Notes: generated from the letters alone by a model not told the origin. 64,000 nucleotides of DNA from Cycas panzhihuaensis (GCA_023213395.1 CM041465.1:204731741-204795740); one strand, 5' to 3'. Numbered from the stretch's first letter, positions 11,694-22,250 are shown. Numbers and translations: made by a program.

Positions 11694-12157
11694 ATTGGTA
11701 GCAAAACAAAAATCTTACACAAACTGAAACAAAAACCAACTAAAACTCATCATAGAGCGCAGGTCTGCAAATAACCATACACACCACCCGATCCGTCCTT
11801 CAACTCCTATAAGCCCGAAACCCTTGGGGAAATCGTCCCAAACTTGAGAGGATGCCTTCCACATCAATCTTAACGCAGCAGCGTCGCAACTAAGGCCATG
11901 AGGCTCCTTCCTTTTAGCATCTGTCCCTCCAGCCGCCGAGGACCACCCCGCCGCTCCCTTCCAAACTCGCCTCCGTCGCCCAAACCGAGCCTTCGTTCTG
12001 GAGAAAACGCCTTACTTCACAGATGCCAGAGCTAAATGTATGCTCACGCCATCGCATAAACTCTACTGGGAGGACAGCCCCCCCCCTTCAACCCCGTTTC
12101 TGATGAACCCTAGCCGCCACAGTCGCCTCCGTCAGCTTCCAGAAGTCGCACCGTCTC
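11694..12157 (-). other. LINE A 5' UTR / internal promoter region
   Basis: About 460 bases of untranslated leader lie upstream of ORF1. The distal part (11800-12157) is distinctly GC-rich compared with the flanks, with runs such as C8 near 12079-12087 and many CpG sites. Plant and animal L1s carry an internal promoter in this position. No defined promoter element can be pointed to. Confidence 0.6.
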
Positions 12158-12172
12158 TTATCATACCTGCTT
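12158..12172. repeat. LINE A target-site duplication, right copy
   Basis: Exact match to 5891-5905. The right junction of LINE A is therefore at 12157/12158, and LINE B coding sequence resumes in frame beyond it. Confidence 0.92.
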
Positions 12173-12645
12173 CTTTCCTGTGATAGGTCGAGTGAATTAT
12201 TTCGTGAACTGTAATTATGCCATCCGTAATTTGTCTACCCTTAACAAATCCATCCTGGTTTGGAGAGATGATGGATGGAAGACACTTTTTAAGGCAGTTC
12301 GCTAGCACTTCAACCAAAATTTTATATTTTACATTACATAGGCTTATCAGTCTAAAGTCTTCCATTGCTTCCGCTCTTGCCTTTTTCAGAATCAAAACTA
12401 GAAAAGTGGCCTGCCATTCTTTCAAAATAGTCTTCCTTTGAAAAAATTCATTTAGCGCCAAAATTAGATCATCCTTAATGATGTCCCAATACTCCTAGAA
12501 GAAGCCGGGTAAGAACCCGTCCAGCTCAAGGGCTTTGTCCCGTCCCATTTTAAATAGGGCTTTCTCGACTTCGTCTTGGGAAAACGGTTCTGTCAGTTTT
12601 CTATTTTGGGCCTTAGTAACTTGCATACTTATGTAAATCACTAAT
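12158..12645 (-). pseudogene. LINE B ORF2, 5' segment (RT fingers)
   Basis: The minus-strand RT start of LINE B. It reads NRKLTEPFSQDEVEKALFKMGRDK, a stop after PGFF, then ALNEFFQRKTILKEWQATFL, EDFRLISLCNVKYKIL, SPNQDGFVKGRQITDGI and HRKEAGMI, which rejoins the segment at 5903. Homology to LINE A fades above about 12,636-12,645. The endonuclease and ORF1 are absent, so LINE B is 5'-truncated, the usual outcome of incomplete target-primed reverse transcription. Substitutions relative to LINE A at otherwise constant positions (for example PGPDG to LELDG) show it is older and dead. Confidence 0.87.
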
Positions 12646-13554
12646 ATGCAGGCTATTTACAACCAAGTTTGATGTAGGAAAATGGCCCTATTTGTCAAAC
12701 ATTTTACACCAACTACTTGCCTCCTACATGCAGACTTAAAATGACCTATATGTAGACTGACGAGACCAACATGCAGGTTGAAAAAGTGACATGTAGATAG
12801 GTAGAAACAAACATGCAAATAGACCTCTTCATCTCACACATATAGGTAGAAATAAATATGAAATGACCCCTATTGGACTTCCATTAAAATATTGTGTAAT
12901 AAGTGTTGAAAATAAATATATCAATGGTATGTTAAAGCCATTAATAAACACTATGAAACACTTAAATTAAAAAAATGGGGGGGGGGGGACATAGTGATGC
13001 TAATGGGCAACTAAAAATAATGGTGTTGAATCATTGAAGAAGTTAGCCTTTGAAGACCAATCTCCATTGAAAAATAATGATCAAATGTGATGAAAATGAC
13101 AAAAGAAAAATATTAAAAAGTTCTTGTTTATGAACCTTTGAAAGAAGATCTTGATTAAAATTAGAATATTTTAAAATATGTAAATTATAGTTTTAAAATT
13201 ATACAAAAAAAGAAATTTTGACAAATATAAATTGAACGGTCACGTGACTTGCATAACAAATGGTTGACTTGGAAACTTCATTTTGGTGACAGAAAATGGC
13301 TTGTAGAAGTTTGGATGTCCATGCATAAGACATAGAGGAGAAAATAATTGCCCAATAAAGGACGCATAGACACCCATAGAGTCACCTAACGAGCAAAGCT
13401 ACCAATCAATTGTAAAACAAGGGGACGCCCACGGAATTGTCACATTTACTTAGAGACACGTCTAATGCACTCTCAGAGGCCACACATGCAGTCACAGGTC
13501 AAACATGTGAATTATAGGATTGATTAATGTAACCAATAAATATACACTCATAAA
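12646..13554. other. Unclassified AT-rich DNA
   Basis: No coding frame or recognised element is seen between the truncated LINE B and copia D. The first 250 bases contain irregularly spaced variants of acatgcag/acatgtag. A 12-base G run lies at 12977-12988. This was the target DNA of both neighbours, or an older relic. Confidence 0.5.
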
Positions 13555-13651
13555 TACATAAAAAAACACATGGATAAAACTAGGTAGAATTAGTCTACCT
13601 ATAAGTTGAATTTCTCATTCATTGAGAATGGTCTCCTCTAACCATTGTTTA
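13555..13651 (-). repeat. Copia D 3' LTR, first part
   Basis: Matches the start of the intact LTR copy at 24212, sharing acatggata-aa-taggtagaatt and ataagttgaatttct. It is interrupted at 13651 by copia E and resumes at 20837. Confidence 0.8.
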
Positions 13652-14015
13652 TGTTAACGTGGCAGTTAATTATTAAGCCACATAGTTAATGTTAATGTGA
13701 TTTAATTAAGTGAAAGGGTGCGAAGCCAAAAAGATGCGACTTATTCAGAGGGTCACAACCCTAATCGAGTGACACCTCTTAGAGAGTATAAATGTCTTGA
13801 GGCCTTGTATATTCTACATCCCAGTATTCATTGTGTAATAATCAAATGATCCATCAAGGATCCTCTTTGTGGTGGGTTTTTTCCCAAAAGAGTTTCCCAC
13901 GTAAATTCATGTGTACTGTGTATCTATTTTCTATGTTTTCTATTTGTTACTTGCTATGTATGGATAAAGATTCTACGTATGGGAACATTTGTGTATAATT
14001 TCATATTCCCAAATA
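13652..14015 (+). repeat. Copia E 5' LTR
   Basis: It starts TGTTAAC and ends caaata, 364 bp, the same length as the 3' copy. The ends are fixed by the gttta duplication outside and the primer site starting at 14016. The terminal TA instead of CA occurs in both copies. A TATA-like gagtataaat lies near 13785-13795. Confidence 0.92.
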
Positions 14016-14027
14016 TGGTATCAGAGT
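14016..14027 (+). promoter_or_regulatory. Copia E primer binding site
   Basis: tggtatcagagt follows the LTR directly and matches the initiator-tRNA-Met complementary sequence TGGTATCAGAGC except the last base. It primes minus-strand cDNA synthesis. Confidence 0.88.
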
Positions 14028-15655
14028 AGTAATCCTACACAGCTAAAGCCTAACGGTGAGTGGGGCAGTGGGATAGTTGGTTGCCTGATGACGCCGTCTG
14101 ACCCAAGACGAGTCTTGAGGATCCATCAACTCCAACATCGTGTAGAAGCAGGCACAGAAAATCAATGGTTGTTAAAGCAGTGAAATTCACTACTTAATAG
14201 AGGATAATGGTTTTTTGGAGTCAATAATCAAGCGTGAAGACCACCTTCGTGGAATGAGTTGGCTTGTTGGGGGCCATCTGAAGCTGGTTGATAACCTATT
14301 TGGATAGTTCAAGCCAGCGAAGCAAGCATTGATGGTGATTCGACAACAATAAGGACAGCCATCTATCTACACAAGTAAGTCAGTCATTTCCATTCAAAGC
14401 TCTATAAAACTAAAAAAAAATTGAAGCTTTTTTTGGTGTTGCTTACTTTCAGTCTGTATATGGGAGAGATTGGAGCCTCTATGGAATGTTTTCAGCCCGC
14501 AATACTAAATTGAGATTAAGCATATATCAGTATAAAGTAGCTATATGTGATCTATTGAATTATAGTACCTTTTGTTTGAGAATATGACCTCATAATACAA
14601 CTATTTTCACATCCTGAGCCTGCATTTATGTGTAATCATTGTTGGGCTATTTTGTGAGTTGTTTGGAGACTTGTGTACATTAATATAGCAATATACAATT
14701 ATATAATGTCATGCTAAGGTGTTTATCAAGTTGGCTAGGTAGATTTTAGAGTTGGCTTAGCTCTTTGTATGACTATTGGGCACCTTTTTTTGGTGGCTGC
14801 ACATTCTGGAGACTGTCTGGGCTAAGTAGAAGTAGTTTTGACCCCTCTAAATACTGGCTGGGTGCATTTCTCTTGTGTTGGGCAAATTTTAGAGTAGCTA
14901 AGTCACTCTTTTGTGTATTTGTGCTACTCCTCCATGTGGCTGAGCTATGTCTTTGCCTGTTTGGTGGCTGGCTATCGACAGGGAGACTGCTGATCCTTGA
15001 GTCATTCGTGAGTGGCCGCCTGTTTGGAAGGAGATAGTAGGTCCGCGAGACATCCGTGTATTATTTGCGGTTGTCGTTGATTTCTAAGGAGTGTGGAGAT
15101 ACAAAGGGTCACACTTGACATATTTCACTAAGTGTTAAGCTTTGTATTACTTGTGGATAATTAAATATCATGTGGGTTTAGTGATAAGCAGATGACCTCT
15201 TTTCAAAAGTCACACTTTTTGGAAATATGCCTTTTGGCATATTCCCCTTAAAGTAAAAATATAAAAAGTGACCCTTTATATCATTGATATATGATTTTTT
15301 ATATAGTGTGAAGAATTTTCATTGTATTTGAAGCATCCTTGAGCCGTTTTAAGCGTGGATTGAGGCGTTTCTTGTGATTTTATGACTTGGAGATTGTTCA
15401 CGTTCATCTTGTGGAGCTGACCTTGTACCTTGAACATCATTTCACTTACCTTAATGCTCTTTTATGGTGTTATTTAAAGGTGTTTGTGGTCTATTTGGAG
15501 GTGGAAGCAGTCGGTGCCCTGCATTTGTGGGTACAATCCATGTTTTAAAGCCTCCGGGGATCACTCTTAGACTAAAGGAGGATATAGGGGTGCATTTCTG
15601 TCCTTAATACATTCATTTAGTGTCGTGTGATTCATATTAAAGATCATTGTTCGAA
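14028..15655 (+). other. Copia E long untranslated leader
   Basis: About 1.6 kb separates the primer site from gag, long for a copia element. It has no convincing protein; the open frame at 14765-15037 resembles nothing I recognise. Loosely related segments (attttagag and tggtggct phrases) occur twice within 14740-14990. It may hold packaging signals or inserted sequence; neither can be shown. Confidence 0.5.
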
Positions 15656-16480
15656 ATGGAGAAGCTCATGCCTAAGGTTATCTTTAACGATAACAATTTC
15701 AGCGAATGGAAGTCCAATATGGAGCTTATATTGATGGTGAACCAACTTTGGGGAATCACTAACTCGAAGCTTTTTGAGTTCCACTTGACCATAAAGAGCA
15801 TATCAAACTTGAAGAAAAGCAGTTTATGGCCATTAGATTACTGAAACTCTTACTGGTACTGAACTAAAGGGCACTGGTTCACAATTTGGATGACCCAGCC
15901 GAGATTTGGACGAAGTTGTGTGAAACTTTTGAGAAGAAGAAGACGGATAGGTGTCTTGCATTGATATTGGAACTATTCAATTTAAAAGTTGAAGATGAGA
16001 ACAATATCAGCTTTTGCTTGAATAAAATGACTAACTTGAAGAACAGGTTAGAAGAATTGAAGCAGAACTCGATCGATGATGCGCTTTTATTTGTGATAAT
16101 CATGTCAAAACTGCCAACTGTATTTGCCACATTCTAGACCATTTATGGTAGAGACAAAGTGATGGAGGCAGAAACTTTCGATGGGCTCAAAAACCTAATT
16201 CTAACAGAGGACGCTGAGCTAAAACATCATGGATTGCTTGGAGGTTTTGGTTCAAGTCAGGCCTTAGCTATGAAAACTCAGAGGAAGGAGGCCCCTAAGG
16301 AGGAGAAGTTCACACAAAGGTTTGGAGAAAACTCTTGAGACAAGAAGAAGTTTAATGGAAAGCACAATTACTGCAAGAAGGATGGTCATTACGAAAAGAA
16401 CTATTGGTTCAAGCGTCATGACAAGCGCAAAGGTAACTAGGATGATAAAGGAAAGAGTGTTACTGCTCATTACATCTGAG
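15656..16480 (+). pseudogene. Copia E gag
   Basis: It begins at ATG 15656 (MEKLMPKVIFNDNNFSEWK), matching the copia gag pattern of a short N-terminus followed by a WK motif. A frameshift and stop near 15840 and a TAG near 16135 break it. WTKLCETFEKKKTDRCLAL and NISFCLNKMTNLKNRL (15886-16060) are typical of the copia gag core. A decayed zinc knuckle near 16360-16395 (YCKKDGHYEKNYW) keeps one Cys and the His but has lost the first and last Cys. Gag forms the virus-like particle around element RNA. Confidence 0.82.
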
Positions 16481-16488
16481 CGCAGACC

Positions 16489-16797
16489 TTGTTGGCCGAG
16501 TCAGATCGAAGAGACTATTGGGTGCTAGATTGTGGAGCACAGAAACATATCTCTTACCAAAGATGGAACTTTAATACGTTGAATGTAAATCAAAGTGGTG
16601 TTGAGATTGTTCTTAGAGATGCTCGCGCATTGCCGGTAGATGGTATCGATGAAGTTTCCATTGCAGGAGGAAAGTTTTCCAGGGTATATTATATACCCAA
16701 GATGCAGTTGAACCTTTTGTTTGATTGGGAGATCTGTAAACAAGGTATGAAAGTGGAGCTCTATAATGATAAGTGCTTGATAAAGGACCCAAAATAG
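16489..16797 (+). pseudogene. Copia E protease
   Basis: An open segment of 102 codons contains YWVLDCGAQKHIS, the aspartic-protease active site of copia elements with the usual DSGAS altered to DCGAQ. A hydrophobic stretch ending YYIPKMQLNLLF matches the conserved second half (NVLYVPDL..NLLS type). It would have cut the Gag-Pol polyprotein. It ends in a TAG at 16795-16797. Confidence 0.82.
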
Positions 16798-16842
16798 AAC
16801 TTTGCTATCATAGCTACTGGGAAAGTCAGGGACAACTTCAGG

Positions 16843-17590
16843 GTGTTTAAGAAATTTCAATCTCAGAAGAAGTCCCATGCCTTTGTTGCTAGCGCGAATG
16901 ACGAAAGTAAACTGTGGCATAATTGCCTTGGGCACTTTAATTATAGGAGCATTGCACTACTGAAGAGGTTGAAGATGGTGGAAGGACTTCTGTCGGTTTC
17001 CTGCTCAGACGATGTATGCGAAGGGTGTATGTATGGAAAACATCATCGCTATTCTTTTGCTCGGGATAATGCTTAGAGAGCTAAGGAGAAGCTGGAGCTT
17101 GTGCACTAAGATATTATGGGACCACTCCTAAACCCTTCGATATTAAAAGCCCGATATACACTTGTGTTTGTAGATGATTACACGAGGAAAGCCTGGGTTT
17201 ATTTTCTCAAGAACAAGTCAGACGTATTTGATCGCTTCTGTGAATGGAAAGTGATGGTTGAAAATGAGTGTGATGCAAAATAAAATCTTTACGAAGTGAT
17301 AATGGCAAGGAGTACGATAATCATATATTCAATTAGTTTTGCTATAACCATGGTATAAAGCGAGAGTTTACAGTCTCGTATACCCCACAATAGAATGGAA
17401 TTATTGAAAGAAAGAATCGTACCATGATGGAGATGGCGAGGTGTATGGTACATACTAAAAATCTACCACCAAATTTTTAAGCAGAAGCTATAGTGACTGC
17501 TGTTTATATTTTGAATAAGGTATCCACTCAGGCAGTTCGCAGTATGATCCCTGAATAGAAATGGACTGGTCAAAAGCTTGCCATTAGCCA
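16843..17590 (+). pseudogene. Copia E GAG-pre-integrase and integrase, first copy
   Basis: The N-terminal zinc-binding module shows LWHNCLGHFNYRSIALL and CEGCMYGKHHRYSFA (16905-17065). The integrase core follows in broken frames: FVDDYTRKAWVYFLKNK with the first catalytic Asp (near 17165-17220), LRSDNG with the second (near 17285), and the YTPQ-NG-ERKNR region (near 17380-17420). At least five stops interrupt it, mostly TAG or TAA at expected Gln or Trp codons. It would have joined cDNA to the host chromosome. Positions 16921-17699 are the first unit of a tandem duplication. Confidence 0.88.
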
Positions 17591-17699
17591 TTTGAGAACG
17601 TTTGGGTGTATTACATATACCCACATCCCAGATGATACCCAAAAGAAGCTGGATCAGAAAAGTCTAAAGTGCATATTCATGGGGTACTGCACAGAGAAT
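16921..17699 (+). repeat. 779-bp tandem duplication, unit 1
   Basis: The unit starts at aattgccttgggcac and ends at cacagagaata. It covers most of the GAG-pre-integrase and integrase. Unit 2 follows with no spacer. Confidence 0.95.
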
Positions 17700-18478
17700 A
17701 ATTGCCTTGGGCACTTTAATTATAGGAGCATTGCACTACTGAAGAGGTTGAAGATGGTGGAAGGACTTCCGTCAGTTTCCTGCTCAGACGATGTATGCGA
17801 AGGGTGTATGTATGGAAAACATCATCGCTATTCTTTTGCTCGGGATAATGCTTAGAGAGCTAAGGAGAAGCTGGAGCTTGTTCACTAAGATATTATGGGA
17901 CCACTCCTAAACCCTTCGATATTAAAAGCCCGATATACACTTGTGTTTGTAGATGATTACACGAGGAAAGCCTGGGTTTATTTTCTCAAGAACAAGTCAG
18001 ACGTATTTGATCGCTTCTGTGAATGGAAAGTGATGGTTGAAAATGAGTGTGATGCAAAATAAAATCTTTATGAAGTGATAATGGCAAGGAGTACGATAAT
18101 CATATATTCAATTAGTTTTGCTATAACCATGGTATAAAGCGAGAGTTTACAGTCTCGTATACCCCACAATAGAATGGAATTATTGAAAGAAAGAATCGTA
18201 CCATGATGGAGATGGCGAGGTGTATGGTACATACTAAAAATCTACCACCAAAATTTTGAGCAGAAGCTATAGTGACTGCTGTTTATATTTTGAATAAGGT
18301 ATCCACTCACGCAGTTCGCAGTATGATCCCTGAATAGAAATCGACTGGTCAAAAGCTTGCCATTAGCCATTTGAGAACGTTTGGGTGTATTACATATACC
18401 CACATCCTAGATGATACCCAAAAGAAGCTGGATCAGAAAAGTCTAAAGTGCATATTCATGGGGTACTGCACAGAGAAT
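17700..18478 (+). repeat. 779-bp tandem duplication, unit 2
   Basis: Same length as unit 1 with nine substitutions and no net indel by eye (1.2 percent). The length is not a multiple of three, so the duplication also shifts the frame at the junction. The outer breakpoints share a short ataa microhomology (cataattgcc at the start, aataaagcc at the end). Confidence 0.95.
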
Positions 18479-18670
18479 AAAGCCTACAGGCTATGGGATC
18501 CACAGGGGAAAAATATTGTGGTTAGTCGGGATGTTAAATTTGATGATTCATTGATGTATCATGCTGAAAGATCATCAGAGGAACCTTTTTACCCTCCCCT
18601 TCTCTTATTCCTAGATTCTTCAAGTAAAGAGGATGATGAGTCGGTCGTTGTAGCACTTGAGGAAGCATGA
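17700..18670 (+). pseudogene. Copia E integrase, second copy and C-terminal part
   Basis: The second copy of GAG-pre-integrase and integrase core carries the same stops as the first, showing they predate the duplication. It then continues into unique sequence: an open segment 18371-18670 with MRTFGCITYTHI, KCIFMGY, YRLWDPQGKNIVVSRDVKFDD, the standard C-terminal region that leads into RT in copia polyproteins. Confidence 0.88.
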
Positions 18671-18835
18671 CCAAGTGGGACGAGTAATAGTGAGGAGCCA
18701 CCCCAAGAAGAAGTACCTTTAGCAATGGGTCCTTCTATTCCTTTATGGGTAAGGAAAACTATTGAAGATTCCGGTATGGCGATGTAAACCCTAACTAATG
18801 ACATATGAACCAAAAATCAGCATGCCAGTCGAACT

Positions 18836-19620
18836 TTGTTGGTAGACACCAATGACTCCAATGATCCTGATTCATTTGCTGAAGCGAAAGGAGATCCACA
18901 ATGGAGAGCTACAATGGAGGAAGAGTATGGTTCTCTGATGAAGAACGATATGTGGGATTTGGTCCCACCCCCTCCATCGAAGAGCCTTGTAGGATGCAAG
19001 TGGGTCTATAAGATAAAGTTTCACTCCGATGGAGAGGTGGACAAGTACAAGGCCAGACTTGTTACGCAGGGATTCAAGTAGAAAGAAGGAATCAATTATG
19101 AGGAGATGTTTGCACTAGTCTCCAGAATGACAACAATCTGCTTACTCATTTCCTTAGCAGCTACGTTAGATTGGGTGTTACACCAGATGGACGTTAAGTC
19201 TGCATTCCTTAATGGGGATCTAAAGGAGGAGATATACATGTCGCAACCTCTGGGATTCATTAAGGATGGCCAGGAGAATCTTGTTTGCTATTTGAAGAAG
19301 TCAATCTATGGCCTGAAACAAGCACCCCATGCTTGGTATGAGAAGATGGATGCCAAGTTGAAAACTAAAGGTTTTGAAATTTCAGAACTCGACCTGAACC
19401 TGTATGTGAAGAGAAGAGGGACTTCCATAGTTGCTTGCGTGGTGTATGTGGATGATCTAATCATCGGTGGTAATCGTGGCAAGGCTATAGCTAAAGTCAA
19501 ATCCAATTTGGGAGCTTCATTTGACATGATGGATCTCCGGGAACTTCACTATTTCTTCAACATTTAGATCAGACAGATGGAAGATATGATCATGTTGTTG
19601 CAATCGTAGTATGTGAACAA
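18836..19620 (+). pseudogene. Copia E reverse transcriptase
   Basis: The RT begins FAEAKGDPQWRATMEEEYGSL and KSLVGCKWVYKIKFHSDGEVD. A TAG at 19079-19081 (GFK-stop-KEG) interrupts it. It then runs LHQMDVKSAFLNGDLKEEIYM, KSIYGLKQAPHAWYEKMD and the catalytic box VVYVDDLIIGG near 19438-19470, followed by a TAG after YFFNI near 19567. The palm residues are intact, but the stops inactivate it. Confidence 0.92.
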
Positions 19621-20283
19621 CTTACTAGAGAGATTTAGAATGCAGCACTACAAACCTATTGCAACACCATGTGTAAAAGGCACAAGGTTGCATAGGGACA
19701 TAGCCCAACCTTCTATAGATGGCACTAAGTATCGCTAGTCAGTAGGGAGTCTCATCTATTTGACTCATACTAGGCCAAATATCACATATGCTGTTGGATT
19801 GGTTTTCTGCTACATGAAGAATCCTCAAGAGCCTCATTTAGTGGCAGCAAAGCAGATTCTAAAATATTTAAAGGGGACAATAATCTTGGTCTCGAATACC
19901 ATAGAGGTGAGAAGATCAGGTTGCATGGCTACACAGATGCTGATTGGGGAGGAGATTCCGATGATCGGAAGTCTACTGATGGATACCTATTTAGTATTGG
20001 CAATGGATTTATTTCGTGGTAGTCGAAGAAGTAGCAGACAATGGCGTTATCTTCTACAGAAGTAGAATATCAAGGAGCAGTATGGTTGCAAGGTCTCTTA
20101 GAATTTCTTGGCATTTCCAATGGTCATCCGATTCTTTTTGTTGATAATCAGAATACCATTCATCTATCGAAGAATCCAGAGTTTTATGTGCGTACAAAGC
20201 ATATCGAGATTCAACCCCATTACATTCGTGAACAGATCAAGTCAGGGAAGCTGCAGGTTGACTATTGTTTGAGTGAATTATAA
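19621..20283 (+). pseudogene. Copia E RNase H and pol C-terminus
   Basis: The connection region GSLIYLTHTRPNITYAVGL and HLVAAKQILKYLKGT (19745-19880) is in frame with stops upstream. A frameshift near 19890-19910 moves the RNase H to another frame. ALSSTEVEYQGAVW (20044-20085, with the catalytic Glu), FVDNQNTIHLSKNP, RTKHIEI and HYIREQI complete it. The sequence then loses the usual C-terminus near 20280. Confidence 0.85.
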
Positions 20284-20458
20284 CTTGTTCACCGAGCCAC
20301 TCACTGAAGTTCAATTTACGAAGATGCGTATTGGATTAGAACTCATCACTATTATCTTTGAGGGGGGATGTATTGACAAGGATAAAGAAGCTGCAAGATA
20401 GTCCTAGCCTTCATGATAACTCAACTACTGCACATTGCAGGTTCCCCACATTCACATT

Positions 20459-20467
20459 AAGGGGAGA
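20459..20467 (+). promoter_or_regulatory. Copia E polypurine tract
   Basis: aaggggaga directly precedes the 3' LTR start TGTTAAC, as needed for plus-strand priming. Confidence 0.85.
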
Positions 20468-20831
20468 TGTTAACATGCCAGTTAATTATTAAGCTACTTA
20501 GTTAATGTTAATATGGTTTAATTAAGTGAAAGGGTACGAAGCCAAAAATGTGAGACTTATTCAAAGGGTCACAACCCTAATCGAGTGACATCTCTTGGAG
20601 AGTTTAAATACCTTGAGGTCTTGTATATTCTACATCCCAGTATTCATTGTGTAATAATCAAGTGATCCATCAAGGATCCTCTTTGTGGTGGATTTTTTCT
20701 CGAAAGGGTTTCCCACGTAAATTCCTGTGTACTGTGCATCTATTTTCTGTGTTTTCTATTTATTGTTTATTGTGTATGGTTAAAGATCCTGTGTATAGGA
20801 ACATTTGTGTATAATTTTACATTCCCAAATA
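20468..20831 (+). repeat. Copia E 3' LTR
   Basis: 364 bp, TGTTAAC to caaata, followed by the duplication gttta at 20832-20836. About 38 substitutions from the 5' LTR and no net indel. Most differences are transitions. Confidence 0.92.
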
Positions 20832-20836
20832 GTTTA

Positions 20837-21014
20837 CAATGCATATGATACAACCTTAATATACACTTTGAATCAATAATGATCCATACAAGAATCCATA
20901 ATTACCTTGACACTTGTCATAAGTCTATTTTGGACTTTAATAACTCCTATGACATGTCATCATCCTTGATGACTCCCACCTTATTTCATCCTCATATGAA
21001 TATTAATTCCAACA
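20837..21014 (-). repeat. Copia D 3' LTR, second part
   Basis: It continues the LTR (caatgcatatgatacaacct) and ends ccaaca, read as TGTTGG on the sense strand, a typical copia LTR start. The two parts sum to 275 bp against 280 bp for the intact copy at 24212-24491. The sense-strand sequence just inside is purine-rich (cattaagagcgaa), a plausible polypurine tract. Confidence 0.82.
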
Positions 21015-21339
21015 TTCGCTCTTAATGTTCATATGATCAATTGAATTTATTAGACTAGCCTGCTATTATGCCTAATCTTTGATTTCTATTTTCCCTTTAT
21101 CTCAAACAATTGAGCTTGTTAAATGGTCTTCAGGTACCATTTAGGAAATTTAACGGACGGAACGACCTTAGGTTCTGATTGTCTCTTGAGCGTCTCCAAA
21201 TTTCTCCTCAATTTCTTCTTCTTTTGGCTTAGTCCTTGGCTCGACAACATGTTAACTTGAAGAATTGGATTTAGATTATTTCTTGATCTACTTTCCTTTG
21301 TATTTTCAAATCTTTTAAATGTCTAGATCTTAACCTTGA

Positions 21340-22250
21340 TCTATCACTCACTTGTTAGTATCTTTGGAGATGGCTTCTGTACCTTGTTTATCATCCTCTT
21401 CAAAGATAACCTCCTGAGTTATATGAGCCTTTCTAGTTATCAACTCGAATATCTGATACACTTTATTCTCTTCATTGTACCCTACAAGAATGCCTTTCAA
21501 GCTTTTATTAATGAATTTATGACGTTCATCTTTGGGAACTTGCATATATGTTGTGCTTCCAAAGATTTTGAAATGACTAACTATAGGCTTATGACTTTGA
21601 CCATGCTTCTTCAGGTGTTTTATCTCTTATAACTTTAATGATACTCTTGTTTGTTAGGTAAGTTACTATACATACTACTTTTGTCTAAAAAATCTCTAAG
21701 AGGTTCTTTGTTTTCATTAAGAACTTAGACTTTTCAACCAACATCCTATTTGTTCTTTTAACTAACCTATCATACTTATAAAAGTATATTGAAGACAATT
21801 GATTTATATCATGATCTTTACAAAATTGGACAAAGGTTCTAAAGGTAAATTCTCTCCTATTGTCTAACCTTAGTATCTTGATTCTTTGTTTGCTTTCCTT
21901 CTCCACTTTAGCTTTAAACTATTTAAATGTCTCAAACACCCGAGACTTCCCCTTTAAAGAATAAACTCTAATTTTCCTATAATAATCATTAATGAAGGTT
22001 AAAAGATATTTTGCATCTCTAAGTAAAGTGGTTGGCATAGGACCATAAATGTTTGAGTGTACCAGGTTTAGCTTTTCAATTGCCTTGCCTTTAAGAAATA
22101 TTTTCTTATGTTGCTTTCCATTGATATAAGGATCACATATGCCCTTTCCTACTTTGAACTTTGGGGAATCGTGTACCATATTGAATTTTTTCATTAATCA
22201 CAAGCTAGGGAAATGTAGATGTCCCAACCTTTCATGTCACAACTGAATCT
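21340..22250 (-). pseudogene. Copia D GAG-pre-integrase and integrase
   Basis: Minus strand. It starts HERLGHLHFPSL near 22215-22245, with the preceding Trp now a stop, then the pre-integrase module ICDPYINGKQHKKIF (22100-22140). The integrase segment has LNLVHSNIYGPMP and FINDYYRKIRVYSLKGKS, where the family has DDYSR. A second segment 21685-21906 has ILRLDNRREFT, with LDN at the second catalytic Asp. The C-terminal region 21348-21545 has KDERHKFINKSLKGILVGYNEE. Frameshifts separate the three pieces. Confidence 0.86.

Larger units (their letters stand above)
5904..12157 (-). mobile_element. LINE A, near full-length L1-type retrotransposon
   Basis: A minus-strand LINE of about 6,254 bp lies between two copies of a 13-15 bp duplication. 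Sense order is a GC-rich 5' UTR (12157-11694), ORF1 (11693-10233), ORF2 (10220-6047), a 3' UTR, and a 14-base poly(A) tail seen as poly(T) at 5904-5917. It inserted into the RT of LINE B, an older relative. Its frames are longer than those of the other LINEs here, so it is probably the youngest LINE in the window, but stops and frameshifts still prevent activity. Its length matches LINE C (6,253 bp), which supports both being complete at the 5' end. Confidence 0.93.
13652..20831 (+). mobile_element. Copia E, full-structure Ty1/copia element
   Basis: A plus-strand copia element of 7,180 bp with two 364-bp LTRs, a 5-bp target duplication gttta (13647-13651 and 20832-20836), a tRNA-Met-type primer site, and gag, protease, integrase, RT, RNase H in copia order. 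It sits in the 3' LTR of copia D; the copy at 24212-24491 shows the unoccupied sequence. By eye the LTRs differ at about 38 of 364 positions (about 10 percent). Many stops make it defective. Its internal region carries a 779-bp tandem duplication. Confidence 0.93.

Noticed and set aside
12977-12988. G12 homopolymer
   Set aside because: A single mononucleotide run without partner tracts; it cannot form an intramolecular quadruplex in the usual sense and is probably slippage.
14765-15037. 90-codon open frame in the copia E leader
   Set aside because: Low-complexity, Leu/Phe/Gly-rich with no motif; most likely chance.
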